A DNA stretch of 64,000 bases, taken from the NCBI GenBank assembly GCA_963756715.1, contig CAVWOV010000021.1, positions 248,001 through 312,000 of the forward strand, in the 5' to 3' direction. Position 1 is the first letter of the stretch. Each line of letters starts with the position of its first letter. Below are positions 35,985 to 46,235 of this stretch, piece by piece. The position numbers were made by a program, and so were the translations under genes. The notes under the pieces are model-generated. The model had not been told where the DNA came from, did no database searches, and saw only the letters and a program-made list of their open reading frames with translations. Source of the stretch: VAZQ01 sp963756715. Its GTDB lineage: Bacteria; Pseudomonadota; Alphaproteobacteria; Rhizobiales; Xanthobacteraceae.

Positions 35985-36335
35985 TCAGCGTGCCGCCGTC
36001 ACCATGATCTCGACCTTGTATTGCGGCGCGGCGAGCTTCGCCTCGACCGTCGCGCGGGCGGGCGTGTGACCCGGCGCCACCCAGGTGTCCCACACGGCGT
36101 TCATCTCACCGAAGGTCGCCATATCGGTGAGCCAGATGTTGGTGGAGAGCAGCTTCGACTTGTCGGTGCCGGCCTGCTTGAGATAGCCGTCAATGGTGGC
36201 AAGAATCTCCTTGGTCTGCTCGGTAACGCTCTTGCCCGCATTCTCGTGCGCCACCACACCGGCGAGATAGACCGTATCGCCGTGGATGACGATCTGGCTC
36301 ATCCGCGGCCCGACTTCCTTGCGCTCGACGCTCAT
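35985..36335 (-). CDS. RidA family protein
   Basis: A 116-residue RidA/YjgF-like protein. It has the typical GDTVYLAGVVAHENAGKSVTEQTKEILATIDGYLKQAGTDKSKLLSTNIWLTD and the closing PARATVEAKLAAPQYKVEI with the conserved Arg. RidA deaminates reactive enamines and imines released by PLP enzymes. This copy belongs to a subgroup with the sequence PARATVEA instead of PARSAVEV, so paralogue functions are possible. GAGGAG lies 7 bases before ATG 36335. Confidence 0.9.
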   Translation of the reverse strand: MSVERKEVGPRMSQIVIHGDTVYLAGVVAHENAGKSVTEQTKEILATIDGYLKQAGTDKSKLLSTNIWLTDMATFGEMNAVWDTWVAPGHTPARATVEAKLAAPQYKVEIMVTAAR

Positions 36336-36395
36336 ATTATTTCTCTCCTCATCACCGATGTTTGGGGGAATGTAGGCTGCGGAACGTTCTGAGTC

Positions 36396-37367
36396 TCACC
36401 CGCCCTTCACTCCCTGCGTGTTAACGTAGAGCGAATAGACCGAATGGCTCGCCGCCATGAACAGGCGGTTACGCTTGATCCCGCCGAAGCAGACGTTGGC
36501 GCAGCGCTCGGGCAGCGCGATGAAGCCGATCGGCCCGCCCTCCGCATTGAACACCTTCACGCCGTCCTGCTTCTCGTTGCCCATGCCCCAGCCGCACCAC
36601 AGGTTGCCGTCGACATCGACCCGGAAGCCGTCAGGCGTGCCGCCCGGCTCGGCCTGGATGAACAGCCTGCCGTTGGCGAGCCTGCCGTCGTCGGTTACGT
36701 CATAGACGCGGATGCTGCGGTCCGGCGTGTCGCGGGAGGCGACGATGTACATCTTCTTCTCGTCAGGCGAAAAGGCGAGCCCGTTCGGCCCCGGCAGATC
36801 GTTGCCGCTCACGACCACGGTCGCCCGTCCGCTCTTGGGATCGAGCCGGTAGACATTCATCGGCAGTTCGGACGTGTCGACATGGCCCTCGTAGTTGCCG
36901 AGGATGCCGAACTCCGGATCGGTGAACCAGATCGTATCGTCCGACTTCACGACCACGTCGTTCGGCGAGTTGAGCTTCTTGCCGTCGAACCGGTCGATCA
37001 GCACCGTGATCGAGCCGTCGTATTCGGTACGCGTCACCCGCCGCGCATCGTGTTCGCAGGTGACCAGCCTGCCCTGGCGGTCGCGGGTGTTGCCGTTGGC
37101 ATTGTTCGAGGGCCTGCGGTAGACGCTCACCCCGCCCGTCTCCTCGTCCCAGCGCATGATGCGGTTGTTCGGGATGTCGCTCCACAACAGGCAACGCGCG
37201 TCGCCGAAATAGACCGGCCCTTCGCACCAGCGCATGCCGGTGGCGAGCCGCTCCACGCTCGCCAGCGCGAGACGATACTTGTTGAAGCTCGGATCGAGCA
37301 CCTGAACGGCGGGATCGGGATAGCGCTCGCTCGGCTGCCATTTCCCAAAAGCAGATTGCGCCATCAT
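36396..37367 (-). CDS. SMP-30/gluconolactonase-like beta-propeller protein
   Basis: A 323-residue six-bladed propeller of the SMP-30/gluconolactonase/LRE family. Conserved features are WCEGPVYFGDARCLLWSDIPNNRIMRW, NGNTRDRQGRLVTCEH, LNSPNDVVVKSDDTIWFTDPEFG, GPNGLAFSPDEKKMYIVAS and PDGFRVDVDGNLWCGWG, which together supply the metal-binding Glu, Asn and Asp. It hydrolyses sugar lactones or related esters. There is no signal peptide. GGGAGG lies 6 bases before ATG 37367, which decides between two adjacent ATGs. It is 60 bases upstream of ridA on the same strand, so an operon is likely. Confidence 0.9.
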   Translation of the reverse strand: MMAQSAFGKWQPSERYPDPAVQVLDPSFNKYRLALASVERLATGMRWCEGPVYFGDARCLLWSDIPNNRIMRWDEETGGVSVYRRPSNNANGNTRDRQGRLVTCEHDARRVTRTEYDGSITVLIDRFDGKKLNSPNDVVVKSDDTIWFTDPEFGILGNYEGHVDTSELPMNVYRLDPKSGRATVVVSGNDLPGPNGLAFSPDEKKMYIVASRDTPDRSIRVYDVTDDGRLANGRLFIQAEPGGTPDGFRVDVDGNLWCGWGMGNEKQDGVKVFNAEGGPIGFIALPERCANVCFGGIKRNRLFMAASHSVYSLYVNTQGVKGG

Positions 37368-37420
37368 ATGAAGCCTCCCAATCTCGCATTCGCGAGTAAA
37401 CACCGGCGGTTGATTTCATC

Positions 37421-38477
37421 TCACCCCACATGCGCGATCACCTTGCGCATGAGGTTCGAGAGCGCTTCGCCGCGCAAATCGGTGAGCGCGATCCAGCGCG
37501 TGCCGGGAGGCGCCGCCGCCGATGCGGCGACTTCCGTCACGTAGACCGTGAGTTCTAGCGGGAAATGCGTGAAGACGTGTTTGACGACGCCAGGTAGCCG
37601 TCGCCATTTCATTTTCGCGCGCGCCAACAGCGGCGCGGCGGCGAGCGCGGCGGCCGCATCGAAGTCGTGCGTCCAGTCGGTCGTCGGCACTTCGGTCATG
37701 CCGCCGAGCAACCCCTTCGGCGGCCGCGACCGCACCAGCACGAAGCCATCGGCGCGTCGCACCACGAAGGCCGCGCCGCGGCGCAGACGTCCCTCTTTCT
37801 TGGGCGCCTTGCGCGGGAAGGTCTCCGCGTCGCCGCGCTTTGCGCGCCGCGCACGGCTCCATCCAGGGGCAGAGCGCGCAGGCCGGCTTCTTCGGCGTGC
37901 AGATGGTGGCGCCGAGGTCCATCAGCGCCTGCGCGAAATCACCACAACGATACTCCGGCAGCATCGCCTGCGTGAGCGCACGGATGTCCGGCTTGGCGGC
38001 CGGCAATTCTTCTTCGATCGCGAACAACCGGGCCACCACCCGCTCGACATTGCCGTCGACCGCCGCCGCGCGTGCGCCGAACGCGATCGCCGCGATGGCA
38101 GCGGCGGTGTACGCGCCGATGCCCGGAAGCGCTGCAAGCTCCGCTTCGCTTGCCGGAAATTCTCCGCCGCACTCGGCCACCGCCTTGGCGCAGGCATGCA
38201 GGTTGCGCGCGCGGGCGTAATAGCCAAGCCCGGCCCAGAGCTTGAGCACGTCCTCAAGCGGTGCAGCCGCAAGTGCGCGGATATCCGGCCACCGCGCGAT
38301 GAAGCGTTCGAAATATGGCCCGACCGCCCTCACGGTTGTTTGTTGCAGCATGATCTCGGAGAGCCAGACCCGGTAGGGATCGGGCGTCTCGCCAGCCTTC
38401 GCCCGCCACGGCAGCACGCGACGATGGCGGTCGTACCAGGCGAGCAACGCGGCCGGATCGGGTCGTGGAAACCACAC
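37421..38477 (-). CDS. mutY: A/G-specific adenine glycosylase, frameshifted
   Basis: Base-excision enzyme that removes adenine opposite 8-oxoguanine, about 351 residues after repair. The catalytic half is intact: WLSEIMLQQTTV with catalytic Glu, the helix-hairpin-helix LPGIGAYTAAAIAA, Asp in AVDGNVERVVAR, and the 4Fe-4S motif C-x6-C-x2-C-x5-C in CTPKKPACALCPWMEPC. One extra base near 37835 then shifts the frame. The Nudix-like 8-oxoG recognition domain (TFPRKAPKKEGRLRRGAAFV ... VKHVFTHFPLELTVYV) continues in the next frame to the stop at 37421. The start is GTG 38477. The gene is divergent from the DUF721 gene. Confidence 0.87.
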
Positions 38478-38530
38478 ACGTTGTCCGCTTTCGTGATCGT
38501 TTCGCGCCTGCTAGCGTCATGCCGTGATCG

Positions 38531-39025
38531 ATGGCAGACCAATCCACGATGAACAAGCCCGGCCGATCGCGTGCCCGACCGCTGTCCGAACTTCTCGGCA
38601 AGGCGCTCAACGATGCCTTCGCCAAGCAAGGGTTCGCCTCGACCGAGTTGGTCACGCGCTGGACCGAGATCGTCGGGCCTGAGATCGCCAGCCATTCGGA
38701 ACCGGAAAAAATCCAATGGCTGCGCCCGATCGACGGCCAGCCGCCCGAGCCGGGCACGCTGGTGTTGCGCGTCGAAGGGCCGACCGCGATCGAAATTCAG
38801 CACCTTTCGGCGATCATTTTGGAACGGGTAAACCGCTTTTTCGGCTGGCAGGCGATCGGCGGGATGCGTTTGCGGCAGGCCCCGCTGCGCCGCGATGCCC
38901 GCAAGCGCCCTCCGGCTCCCGATCCCGAGGCGATGGCGACGATTGCCAGGACTTTGCCGGAGATCCAGGATGACGGCCTGCGTCAGGCACTCGCCCGGCT
39001 CGGCGCGGCCATCAAACAGGCGTGA
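38531..39025 (+). CDS. DUF721 domain-containing protein
   Basis: A 164-residue protein with the DUF721 (DciA-like) core: RPLSELLGKALNDAFAKQGFASTELVTRWTEIVGPEIASHSEPEKI, then TLVLRVEGPTAIEIQHLSAIILERVNRFFG. DciA proteins of many bacteria help load the replicative helicase, but alphaproteobacterial members are not well characterised, so this is a weak functional hint. It is divergent from mutY and followed by dsbA on the same strand. Confidence 0.85.
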   Translation: MADQSTMNKPGRSRARPLSELLGKALNDAFAKQGFASTELVTRWTEIVGPEIASHSEPEKIQWLRPIDGQPPEPGTLVLRVEGPTAIEIQHLSAIILERVNRFFGWQAIGGMRLRQAPLRRDARKRPPAPDPEAMATIARTLPEIQDDGLRQALARLGAAIKQA

Positions 39026-39128
39026 ACGCCAAAAGTGCGTTACGGGCCGGCGCGCCATTGCCACAATTGCCATTTCAGGATAGCGACCTTCGTGAAAAGC
39101 GCCGCAGGCGCACGAACAGGGGTCTAGG

Positions 39129-39869
39129 ATGAAAAAGCCACAGCAGGATGCCCCGACGCCAGCCACCCCCCCGGTATCCCGACGTCATGTTTTGCTGGGA
39201 GCCGCGGCGGTCGCGGCCATCGCGGTTGCCGGCGGCGGCTACTACGCCTGGAGCCACGACCAGGCGCCCGAAGCCTCGCCGGCCAAGCCGACCACGCTCG
39301 CATCAGCCACGCCGACCACCGACGGCGCCGGCGAAGACATCATGGCCGCTGGTCCACTCGGCGAGCAGTCCATCGGCAACGCTAATGCGCCGGTCACGGT
39401 CATCGAATACGCCTCGATGACCTGTCCGCACTGCGCGCATTTCCACGAGACGGTTTACCCGGAATTCAAGAAGCAGTTCATCGATACCGGCAAAGTCCGC
39501 TTTATTTTCCGGGAGTTTCCGCTCGATCCGCTGGCTGCCGCCGGTTTCATGCTGGCGCGCTGCGGCGACAAGGATAAGTATTTCCCGATGATCGAGACGC
39601 TGTTCGCCCAGCAGAAGGATTGGGTGGTGCAGAAGCCGCTCGAACCGCTGCTTGCCATCGCCAAGCAGGCCGGCTTCACCAAGGAGTCGTTCGACGCTTG
39701 CCTGGCGAACCAGAAGATACTCGACGGCATTGAGGAGGTTCGCACCCGGGCGGCGCAGAAGTTCCAGGTCACCTCAACGCCGACGTTTTTCGTCAACGGT
39801 AAGATTCTCCGCGGCGCGCCGACGATGGAGGAACTGACCAAACAGATCGAGCCACTTCTCAAGACCTGA
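39129..39869 (+). CDS. DsbA-family thiol:disulfide protein, membrane-anchored
   Basis: A 246-residue thioredoxin-fold protein. A twin-arginine-like/hydrophobic start (SRRHVLLGAAAVAAIAVAGGGYYAW) is followed by a linker and the redox domain, with active-site CPHC at 99-102 and the cis-Pro loop STPTFFVNGK. It oxidises or isomerises thiols in the periplasm, like BdbD/Com1-type DsbA proteins of Alphaproteobacteria. AGGGG lies 6 bases before ATG 39129. A GC hairpin follows the stop at about 39880-39901. Confidence 0.9.
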   Translation: MKKPQQDAPTPATPPVSRRHVLLGAAAVAAIAVAGGGYYAWSHDQAPEASPAKPTTLASATPTTDGAGEDIMAAGPLGEQSIGNANAPVTVIEYASMTCPHCAHFHETVYPEFKKQFIDTGKVRFIFREFPLDPLAAAGFMLARCGDKDKYFPMIETLFAQQKDWVVQKPLEPLLAIAKQAGFTKESFDACLANQKILDGIEEVRTRAAQKFQVTSTPTFFVNGKILRGAPTMEELTKQIEPLLKT

Positions 39870-40109
39870 CGACGGATTTCCCGGCGGCGAGCGCTGCCGG
39901 GACTCCGTCCGGCCGCTCCCGCGTTAGCGGGGGTTAGCGGCTACCGTTTAGGCTTGAATAACTCGTTCTTTCTATTGCGGAATCAAAATCGGCGATTCAT
40001 TCTCCGCGCCGATGCGGCACCACCTTCACCACTCGACCCACCCTGTGGGCCTGAGACCTGAGGAGGATTCCCTCGGGACTGGGCTCCGTTTGAATGGACT
40101 AGCGTCGGC

Positions 40110-43100
40110 ATGAAGCTCACGCGGCTGCGCCTGCTCGGCTTTAAATCATTCGTCGAGCCGACTGATTTCCTGATCGAGCCGGGCCTCACCGGCGTCGTCG
40201 GACCGAACGGCTGCGGCAAGTCCAACCTGGTCGAGGCCCTGCGCTGGGTGATGGGCGAGACCTCGCACAAATCGCTGCGCGCCGCGGACATGGACGACGT
40301 GATCTTTGCTGGCACCAACAGCCGTCCTGCGCGCAACAATGCCGAAGTCGCGATGCACATCGACAACAGTGCGCGCAAAGCGCCGGCGCAGTTTAACGAT
40401 CAGGAAAGCCTCGACATCTCGCGGCGGATCGAACGCGAGAAGGGCTCGGCCTACCGGATCAACGGCCGCGAAGTGCGCGCGCGCGATGTCCACATTCTGT
40501 TTGCCGACGCGTCAACCGGGTCGCGGTCGCCCGCTCTGGTGCATCAGGGCCGTATCGGCGAGATTATCCAGGCCAAACCCGAGCAGCGCCGGCGGGTGCT
40601 GGAAGAGGCGGCCGGCATTTCCGGCCTGCATGCGCGGCGCCACGAAGCCGAACTGCGGCTGCGTGCGGCCGAACAAAACCTGCTGCGGCTGGAAGACGTC
40701 ATCAACCAGCTCAACGCGCAGATGACCGCGCTCAAGACGCAGGCGCGCCAGGCGGTGCGTTACCGCAATATCGCCGGCCAGATCCGCAGGACCGAGGCGA
40801 CGCTGTTCCATCTTCGTTGGGTCGCGGCCAATGCCGAACTGAGCGAATCCGAGCAGGCCAAGAATTTGGCCGTGCGCGTGGTCGCCGACCGTACCGGCGA
40901 ACAGGCGGAAGCCTCGACGCGCCAGGCGCTGGCGGCAGCAGAGTTGCCGGCATTGCGCGAGGCCGAGGCCGCAGCCGCGGCCGGTTTGCAGCGGCTTGTC
41001 CTCGCGCGCGACGCGCTCGAGCGCGAGGAAACCCGCGCCCGCGAACGGATGGCGGAACTCGACCGCCGGCTGGTCCAGTTTGCCAGCGATATCGAGCGCG
41101 AGCGCAAACTTGCGGCCGATGCCGAAGCCGCGCTCAGCAAGCTGGTTGCGGAAGAAGAATCGCTCAAGCATGACTCGGACGCCAACGTACAAAAGCGCGC
41201 AGACGCGGAAACTCGCGTTGCACAGGCCGACGCTGTGCTTGGCGCCGCGGAAAAGACATTCGGCGAATTGACCGGTGCGCTGGCCGATCTCACCGCCCGG
41301 CACAACTCCCTGGCCCAGGCTGCCCGTTCGCACGACGAGCGATTGGCGCGGCTTGCCGACGAAACCGCAGCGGTCGAAGCGGAACTGGCGGCACTCGCCG
41401 AGGCCAATGCCGGCCATCCCGATCTTGCCGCACTCGCGATTGGCGCCGAGCAGGCTCAGGCCGCCGTGACCGATGCCGAAGCCTTAGCGCTGCGCGCCGA
41501 GGCGGCGCATTCCGGTGCCCGCCAGGCGCTCGATGTCGCGCGCGGTCCATTGGCGGAAGCCGAGCGCCGTGCGCAACGCCTCGACACCGAGGCCAAGACG
41601 CTGGCGCGGCTCCTCCACGTCGATACCAAGAATCTCTGGCCAGCGGTGATCGACGATCTCACCGTCGAGAAGGGCTACGAGACCGCGCTCGGCGCCGCGC
41701 TCGGCGACGATCTCGAAGCCCCGGTCGATCCGTCCGCGCCCATGCGCTGGGCCGGCGCCGACATCGACCCGGCCGATCCGGCGTTGCCGGAAGGCGCCGA
41801 GACCCTTGGCACGCATGTCACGGCGCCGCGCGAACTGGCGCGGCGGCTGGCGCAGATCGGCGTTATCGCGCGCGACGACGCCCCTCGCCTCATCCCAATG
41901 CTCAAGCCCGGCCAGCGGCTGGTTTCACGTGATGGAGATCTGTGGCGCTGGGACGGTTTCTCGGTTGCCGCCAATGCGCCGACCGGCGCCGCCCGCCGGC
42001 TCGCCGGCAAGAACCGGCTCACCGACATCGAGGCCGAACTCTCGACGGTGCGCGGCGAGGTGGAAACGAAACAGCAGGCCGTAGCGCAGGCGCAGGCCGA
42101 AGTGACTTCGACCGCCGAGGCCGAAGCCGCCGCACGCACTCGGTGGCGTGAGTTGCAGCATGCCGCGCATGCAGCGCGCGACCATCATGCTGAAGCGGAG
42201 CGCCAGGTCAGCCGCAATTCGGCGCGGCTCTCCGCGCTCGGCGAAGCGAAGGCACGGCTGGCCGCGAGCCGCGACGAAGCTACGGCTGCCCGCAGCGAGG
42301 TCGAGGTTTCGCTCGCTGCATTGCAGCCGTCGACGGAGGTCGAGGAGAAGCTCGTCAGCGTCAGAGCCGAGATCGAAGGCTATCGCAAGGGCCTCGCCGA
42401 GGTGCGCGCGGAGGCTCAAGGCCTGGCACGCGAGGCGGAGATGTCCGCCCGGCGGCTGGTCGCGATCGCTTCCGACCGCGAGGGCTGGACGGCGCGCAAC
42501 GAGGGCGCCGCCTCCCAGCTCGTGACGCTCGAAGCGCGGGTCGAGGAAACCAAGACCGAGCGCGCAGGGCTTGAAGATGCGCCACGGCTGTTTGCCGAAC
42601 AGCGCGTGGCCCTGATCGGCGAGATCGAGACCGCCGAAGCAAATCGCCGCGCCGCGGCGGACCGGCTGGCCGAATCCGAAACCAAGCTGGCCGAGGCCGA
42701 CCGCGATGCGCGCGCGGCGCTCGAAGCCATGAGCAGTGCCCGCGAAGCCGCCGCACGCGCCGAGGAGCGGTTTGACGGCGGCAAGCGCCGCCTTGCCGAA
42801 CTCGAACATGAAATCCTGGAGATGCTCGAAGTGCCGCCGGCCGAGGTCGCGGGCCTCGCCGAGATCAAGCCGGACAAGGCGTTGCCCGAGGTCGCCGAGG
42901 TCGAGGCCACGCTCGAACGGCTGCGGCGCGAGCGCGAGCGGCTAGGCGCCGTCAATCTGCGTGCCGAGGAAGAGCTGCAGGAGGTCGAGACCCAGCACAC
43001 GACGCTGACCACGGAGCGGGACGATCTGGTCGAGGCGATCAAGCGGTTGCGCCAAGGCATCCAGAGCCTGAACAAGGAAGCGCGCGAGCGGCTGCTGGCG

Positions 43101-43568
43101 TCCTTCGAAGTCGTCAACACTCACTTCAAGCACCTGTTCACCGAGCTGTTCGGCGGCGGCACCGCCGAGCTTCAGCTCATCGAGGCGGAGGATCCGCTGG
43201 AGGCCGGCCTCGAAATCATCGCCAAGCCGCCCGGCAAGAAGCCCGCGACGCTTTCGCTGCTCTCCGGCGGCGAGCAGGCCCTGACGGCGCTCGCGCTGAT
43301 CTTCGCGGTGTTCCTCACCAACCCGGCACCGATCTGCGTGCTGGACGAGGTCGACGCCCCGCTCGACGACCATAATATCGAGCGCTTCTGCGACCTGCTC
43401 GACGAGATGACCCGCTCGACCGACACCCGCTTCGTGATCATCACCCACAACCCCATCACCATGGCGCGGATGAACCGCCTGTTCGGCGTCACCATGGCGG
43501 AGCGCGGCGTGTCGCAACTCGTCTCGGTCGACCTCGAAGGCGCGGTGAAGCTGCGCGAGGCCAGTTGA
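40110..43568 (+). CDS. smc: Chromosome segregation protein SMC
   Basis: A 1152-residue condensin ATPase. The head N-half has Walker A GPNGCGKSN (31-39). Two long Ala/Glu-rich coiled-coil arms (about 165-500 and 650-985) flank a hinge around 515-640 (TVEKGYETALGAALGDDLEAP ... GDLWRWDGFSVAAN). The C-terminal head has signature LSLLSGGEQALTALAL and Walker B ICVLDEVDAPLDDHN. It works with ScpA/ScpB to organise and segregate the chromosome, and those genes are not in this window. Full length for the family. It follows dsbA on the same strand after 240 bases. Confidence 0.96.
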   Translation: MKLTRLRLLGFKSFVEPTDFLIEPGLTGVVGPNGCGKSNLVEALRWVMGETSHKSLRAADMDDVIFAGTNSRPARNNAEVAMHIDNSARKAPAQFNDQESLDISRRIEREKGSAYRINGREVRARDVHILFADASTGSRSPALVHQGRIGEIIQAKPEQRRRVLEEAAGISGLHARRHEAELRLRAAEQNLLRLEDVINQLNAQMTALKTQARQAVRYRNIAGQIRRTEATLFHLRWVAANAELSESEQAKNLAVRVVADRTGEQAEASTRQALAAAELPALREAEAAAAAGLQRLVLARDALEREETRARERMAELDRRLVQFASDIERERKLAADAEAALSKLVAEEESLKHDSDANVQKRADAETRVAQADAVLGAAEKTFGELTGALADLTARHNSLAQAARSHDERLARLADETAAVEAELAALAEANAGHPDLAALAIGAEQAQAAVTDAEALALRAEAAHSGARQALDVARGPLAEAERRAQRLDTEAKTLARLLHVDTKNLWPAVIDDLTVEKGYETALGAALGDDLEAPVDPSAPMRWAGADIDPADPALPEGAETLGTHVTAPRELARRLAQIGVIARDDAPRLIPMLKPGQRLVSRDGDLWRWDGFSVAANAPTGAARRLAGKNRLTDIEAELSTVRGEVETKQQAVAQAQAEVTSTAEAEAAARTRWRELQHAAHAARDHHAEAERQVSRNSARLSALGEAKARLAASRDEATAARSEVEVSLAALQPSTEVEEKLVSVRAEIEGYRKGLAEVRAEAQGLAREAEMSARRLVAIASDREGWTARNEGAASQLVTLEARVEETKTERAGLEDAPRLFAEQRVALIGEIETAEANRRAAADRLAESETKLAEADRDARAALEAMSSAREAAARAEERFDGGKRRLAELEHEILEMLEVPPAEVAGLAEIKPDKALPEVAEVEATLERLRRERERLGAVNLRAEEELQEVETQHTTLTTERDDLVEAIKRLRQGIQSLNKEARERLLASFEVVNTHFKHLFTELFGGGTAELQLIEAEDPLEAGLEIIAKPPGKKPATLSLLSGGEQALTALALIFAVFLTNPAPICVLDEVDAPLDDHNIERFCDLLDEMTRSTDTRFVIITHNPITMARMNRLFGVTMAERGVSQLVSVDLEGAVKLREAS

Positions 43569-43575
43569 ACGAGAT

Positions 43576-45036
43576 TCAATCCGCGGCGGCGAGCGGACGG
43601 CTGACGCTTTCGAGCGGCTTGCGTTCCGCCGCGACCGCAAAGCGGGCCGCAATCGCGGCGGCGGCAATCATCAGCACGGCGCCGAACAGATAGCCGCCGA
43701 ACACGCTCCAGCGCGAGCCGGTGTCGATCAGCCAGCCGAACAGCCAGGGCCCGGCGACGCCGCCCACACCGGTGCCGACGGCATAGAAGAACGCAATCGC
43801 CAGCGCGCGAATTTCGAGCGGAAAGGTCTCGCTCACGGTGAGATAGGCCGAACTCGCCGCCGCCGAGGCAAAAAAGAAGATCACCATCCAGGCCACCGTC
43901 TGGCCGGTCGCCGACAGCACTCCGATCGCAAACAGATATCCCGAGCCCGCGAGCAGCACGCCGGAGAGCGCATAGGTCGCGGCGATCATCGGCCGGCGGC
44001 CGACCGTGTCGAACAGCCGCCCCAAGACGACCGGCCCGAGGAAATTCCCGGCCGCGAACGGCAAGATGTACCAGCCGACGTGATCGGCGCGGATGCCGTA
44101 GAAGTCGGTGAGCACAAGCGCATAGGTGAAGAAGATCGCGTTATAGAAGAAGGCCTGCGCGGTCATCAGCGCGAGGCCGACAAAAGTGCGCCGGAGTTCG
44201 ACGCGAAACAGCGTGGTCATGACCTCGGAGAGCGGCGTACCGCGGCGCGCGGTGAGGCGAATGCGTGCCAGCGGCGCCGGGTCGATCTCATGCTTGCGGG
44301 CGCGGAAACCCGCCTCGATCTGCGTCATGATCGCGTCCGCCTCCGGGGCACGGCCGTGCGTCATCAGCCAGCGCGGCGATTCCGGAATCCATAGGCGCAT
44401 GACGAAGATGACGAGACCGAGCACGGCGCCGATCAAAAAGGCGAAGCGCCAGCCGAGGTCCGGCGCCGCCACCGACGGATCGAGCAGGACGATCGAGCCC
44501 GCGGCACCGATCGCCGCGCCGATCCAGAAGCTGCCGTTGATGACGAGATCGGTCCAGCCGCGATAGCGCGCCGGCACCAGTTCCTGGATGGTCGAATTGA
44601 TCGCGGTGTATTCGCCGCCGATGCCGGCGCCGGTCATGAACCGGAAGAAGGCGAAGCTTGCGACGCTCCAGGACAGCGCGGTGGCCGCGGTGGCGACGAG
44701 ATAAACCGCGAGCGTAATGAAGAACAGCCGCTTGCGGCCGAGTCTGTCGGTGAGCCAGCCGAACAGCAGCGCGCCAAGAACCGCGCCCGCCAGATAGGCA
44801 CTGCCGGCGAGCCCAACGTCCGCATTGGAGAAGTGCAGGCTTTCGCTGTGCTTGAGCGCCGGCGAGATCGCACCCGCGAGCGTCACTTCGAGGCCGTCGA
44901 GAATCCAAGTGATGCCGAGCGCGACCACCACCAGGGTGTGGAAACGCCCCCACGGCAAGCGGTCGAGCCGCGCCGGGACGTCGGTGTCGACGATGCCAGC
45001 GGGATGCTCCGACATGCTGGATTTTGTAACCGGCAT
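43576..45036 (-). CDS. MFS transporter (metabolite:H+ symporter)
   Basis: A 486-residue, 12-helix major-facilitator permease. Signatures are GWLTDRLGRKRLFF between helices 2 and 3, GIGGEYTAINSTIQELVPARYRG after helix 4, WIPESPRWLMTHGRAPEA at the central loop and LGRLFDTVGRRPM in the second half, as in sugar/aromatic-acid symporters. ATG 45036 (AAGGG upstream) is preferred over ATG 45015. It lies 219 bases downstream of two gamma-resorcylate-decarboxylase-like genes on the same strand, so uptake of a hydroxybenzoate is a reasonable guess. Confidence 0.88.
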   Translation of the reverse strand: MPVTKSSMSEHPAGIVDTDVPARLDRLPWGRFHTLVVVALGITWILDGLEVTLAGAISPALKHSESLHFSNADVGLAGSAYLAGAVLGALLFGWLTDRLGRKRLFFITLAVYLVATAATALSWSVASFAFFRFMTGAGIGGEYTAINSTIQELVPARYRGWTDLVINGSFWIGAAIGAAGSIVLLDPSVAAPDLGWRFAFLIGAVLGLVIFVMRLWIPESPRWLMTHGRAPEADAIMTQIEAGFRARKHEIDPAPLARIRLTARRGTPLSEVMTTLFRVELRRTFVGLALMTAQAFFYNAIFFTYALVLTDFYGIRADHVGWYILPFAAGNFLGPVVLGRLFDTVGRRPMIAATYALSGVLLAGSGYLFAIGVLSATGQTVAWMVIFFFASAAASSAYLTVSETFPLEIRALAIAFFYAVGTGVGGVAGPWLFGWLIDTGSRWSVFGGYLFGAVLMIAAAAIAARFAVAAERKPLESVSRPLAAAD

Positions 45037-45255
45037 CGCCCTTGCGGTTGCTGCTGTTTCATCCGGAGCTTGGCTTGAGCCCGACACCTCAACGATCAAT
45101 GCGGGTCCGCGTTCCGCGTCGTGCGCTCGCAGCGACGGCCGGTGTGGCGCAGTCGCATACGCCATCGTCGCTTTTCGGCGCGGCACCCAGCAAGGTGACC
45201 CAATGACGCCGCAAGCCCATCCCGGCTCATCATTGCCTGCCGACCTCAACACGCC

Positions 45256-46230
45256 TTAGAGCTTGAGCAGGCGCAGCGCATTGTCGCGGCCGATCTTGCG
45301 CCGGTCGCTCTCGCTGATGGCAGTCTCGTCAAACCAGCGCACCGCAGGTTCGATCAGTTCGAACGGCCAGTCGACCGAGAACATGACACGGTCGGCGCCA
45401 AGCTCAAGGATCGTTGCGATCAAGGCGCTGCTGCTGAAGTTGCCGGATGTGGTCACGTAGAAGTTCGCGCCGAAATAATCGGCGGTCTTCTTCTTGGCCT
45501 GATTGCGGGTCGACTTCTCCACCCCTGCATTGCAGTTATCGAGCCGCCAGAGATTGAACGGGATGCCCTCCCCCATGTGGCCGATGACGACGGTGAGCCG
45601 CGGAAACTCGTCGAACAGCCCGCAGCCAATGAGCCGCAACGCGTGCACTGCCGTTTCGTTGCCGTAGCCCCAGGCCGCGCCCATGAGCCAGGGGTGCCCC
45701 GCATAGAGCCTTGCGTCGCGCGGCAACGGGCTGCGCGGATGCAGATAGAACGGCACGCCGAGCCGTTCGACCGCCGCCCAGAACGGCCGGTACTGCGGCT
45801 GGTCGTAATAGACCGCATTGTCGGGTTCGCCGACCTGCGAGAAACCGTTGACCAGCGCACCGCGAAAGCCAAGCTCCCTGACGCAGCGTTCAAGCTCCGC
45901 AATCGCAAGCTCGGGGTCCTGCATCGGCAGTGCGGCGAACGCCTGGAACCGGTCGGGGCGTTTGTGCACTTCTTCGGCAAGCAGGTCGTTCGCCCGGCGC
46001 GCCATCGTGGCGGCTTCACGCGGATCGAGCACCGCCTGCACGGCCGGCGAGTTCATCGACAGCACCATCATTTCGATGCCGTTCGCATCCATTTCGCGCA
46101 GGCGCTCGCCGTGAACGTCAAGAAGCCGTCCTCGCAGTTGCTCCCAGGCGCTCGGCGTAAAGATGCCGCGCGGATTCTCCGCCGTTTCCGGCACCGCAAT
46201 ATGTTCTTCCAGCACGATCTTGCCCTGCAT
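45256..46230 (-). CDS. Amidohydrolase family protein, gamma-resorcylate decarboxylase-like (second copy)
   Basis: A 324-residue TIM-barrel protein of the ACMSD/gamma-resorcylate decarboxylase group. Metal-ligand positions are recognisable: Glu8 and His10 in KIVLEEHIAV, His in FYLHPRSPL, His in VVIGHMGEGIP and Asp in VMFSVDWPFE. It shares long blocks with the gene upstream (GALVNGFSQVG, KIGRDNALRLLKL) and is clearly its paralogue. SVDWPF replaces the STDWPF of that copy and C-terminal substitutions are numerous, so its substrate may differ. It starts 5 bases after the upstream stop. Confidence 0.87.
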   Translation of the reverse strand: MQGKIVLEEHIAVPETAENPRGIFTPSAWEQLRGRLLDVHGERLREMDANGIEMMVLSMNSPAVQAVLDPREAATMARRANDLLAEEVHKRPDRFQAFAALPMQDPELAIAELERCVRELGFRGALVNGFSQVGEPDNAVYYDQPQYRPFWAAVERLGVPFYLHPRSPLPRDARLYAGHPWLMGAAWGYGNETAVHALRLIGCGLFDEFPRLTVVIGHMGEGIPFNLWRLDNCNAGVEKSTRNQAKKKTADYFGANFYVTTSGNFSSSALIATILELGADRVMFSVDWPFELIEPAVRWFDETAISESDRRKIGRDNALRLLKL

Positions 46231-46235
46231 GGCGA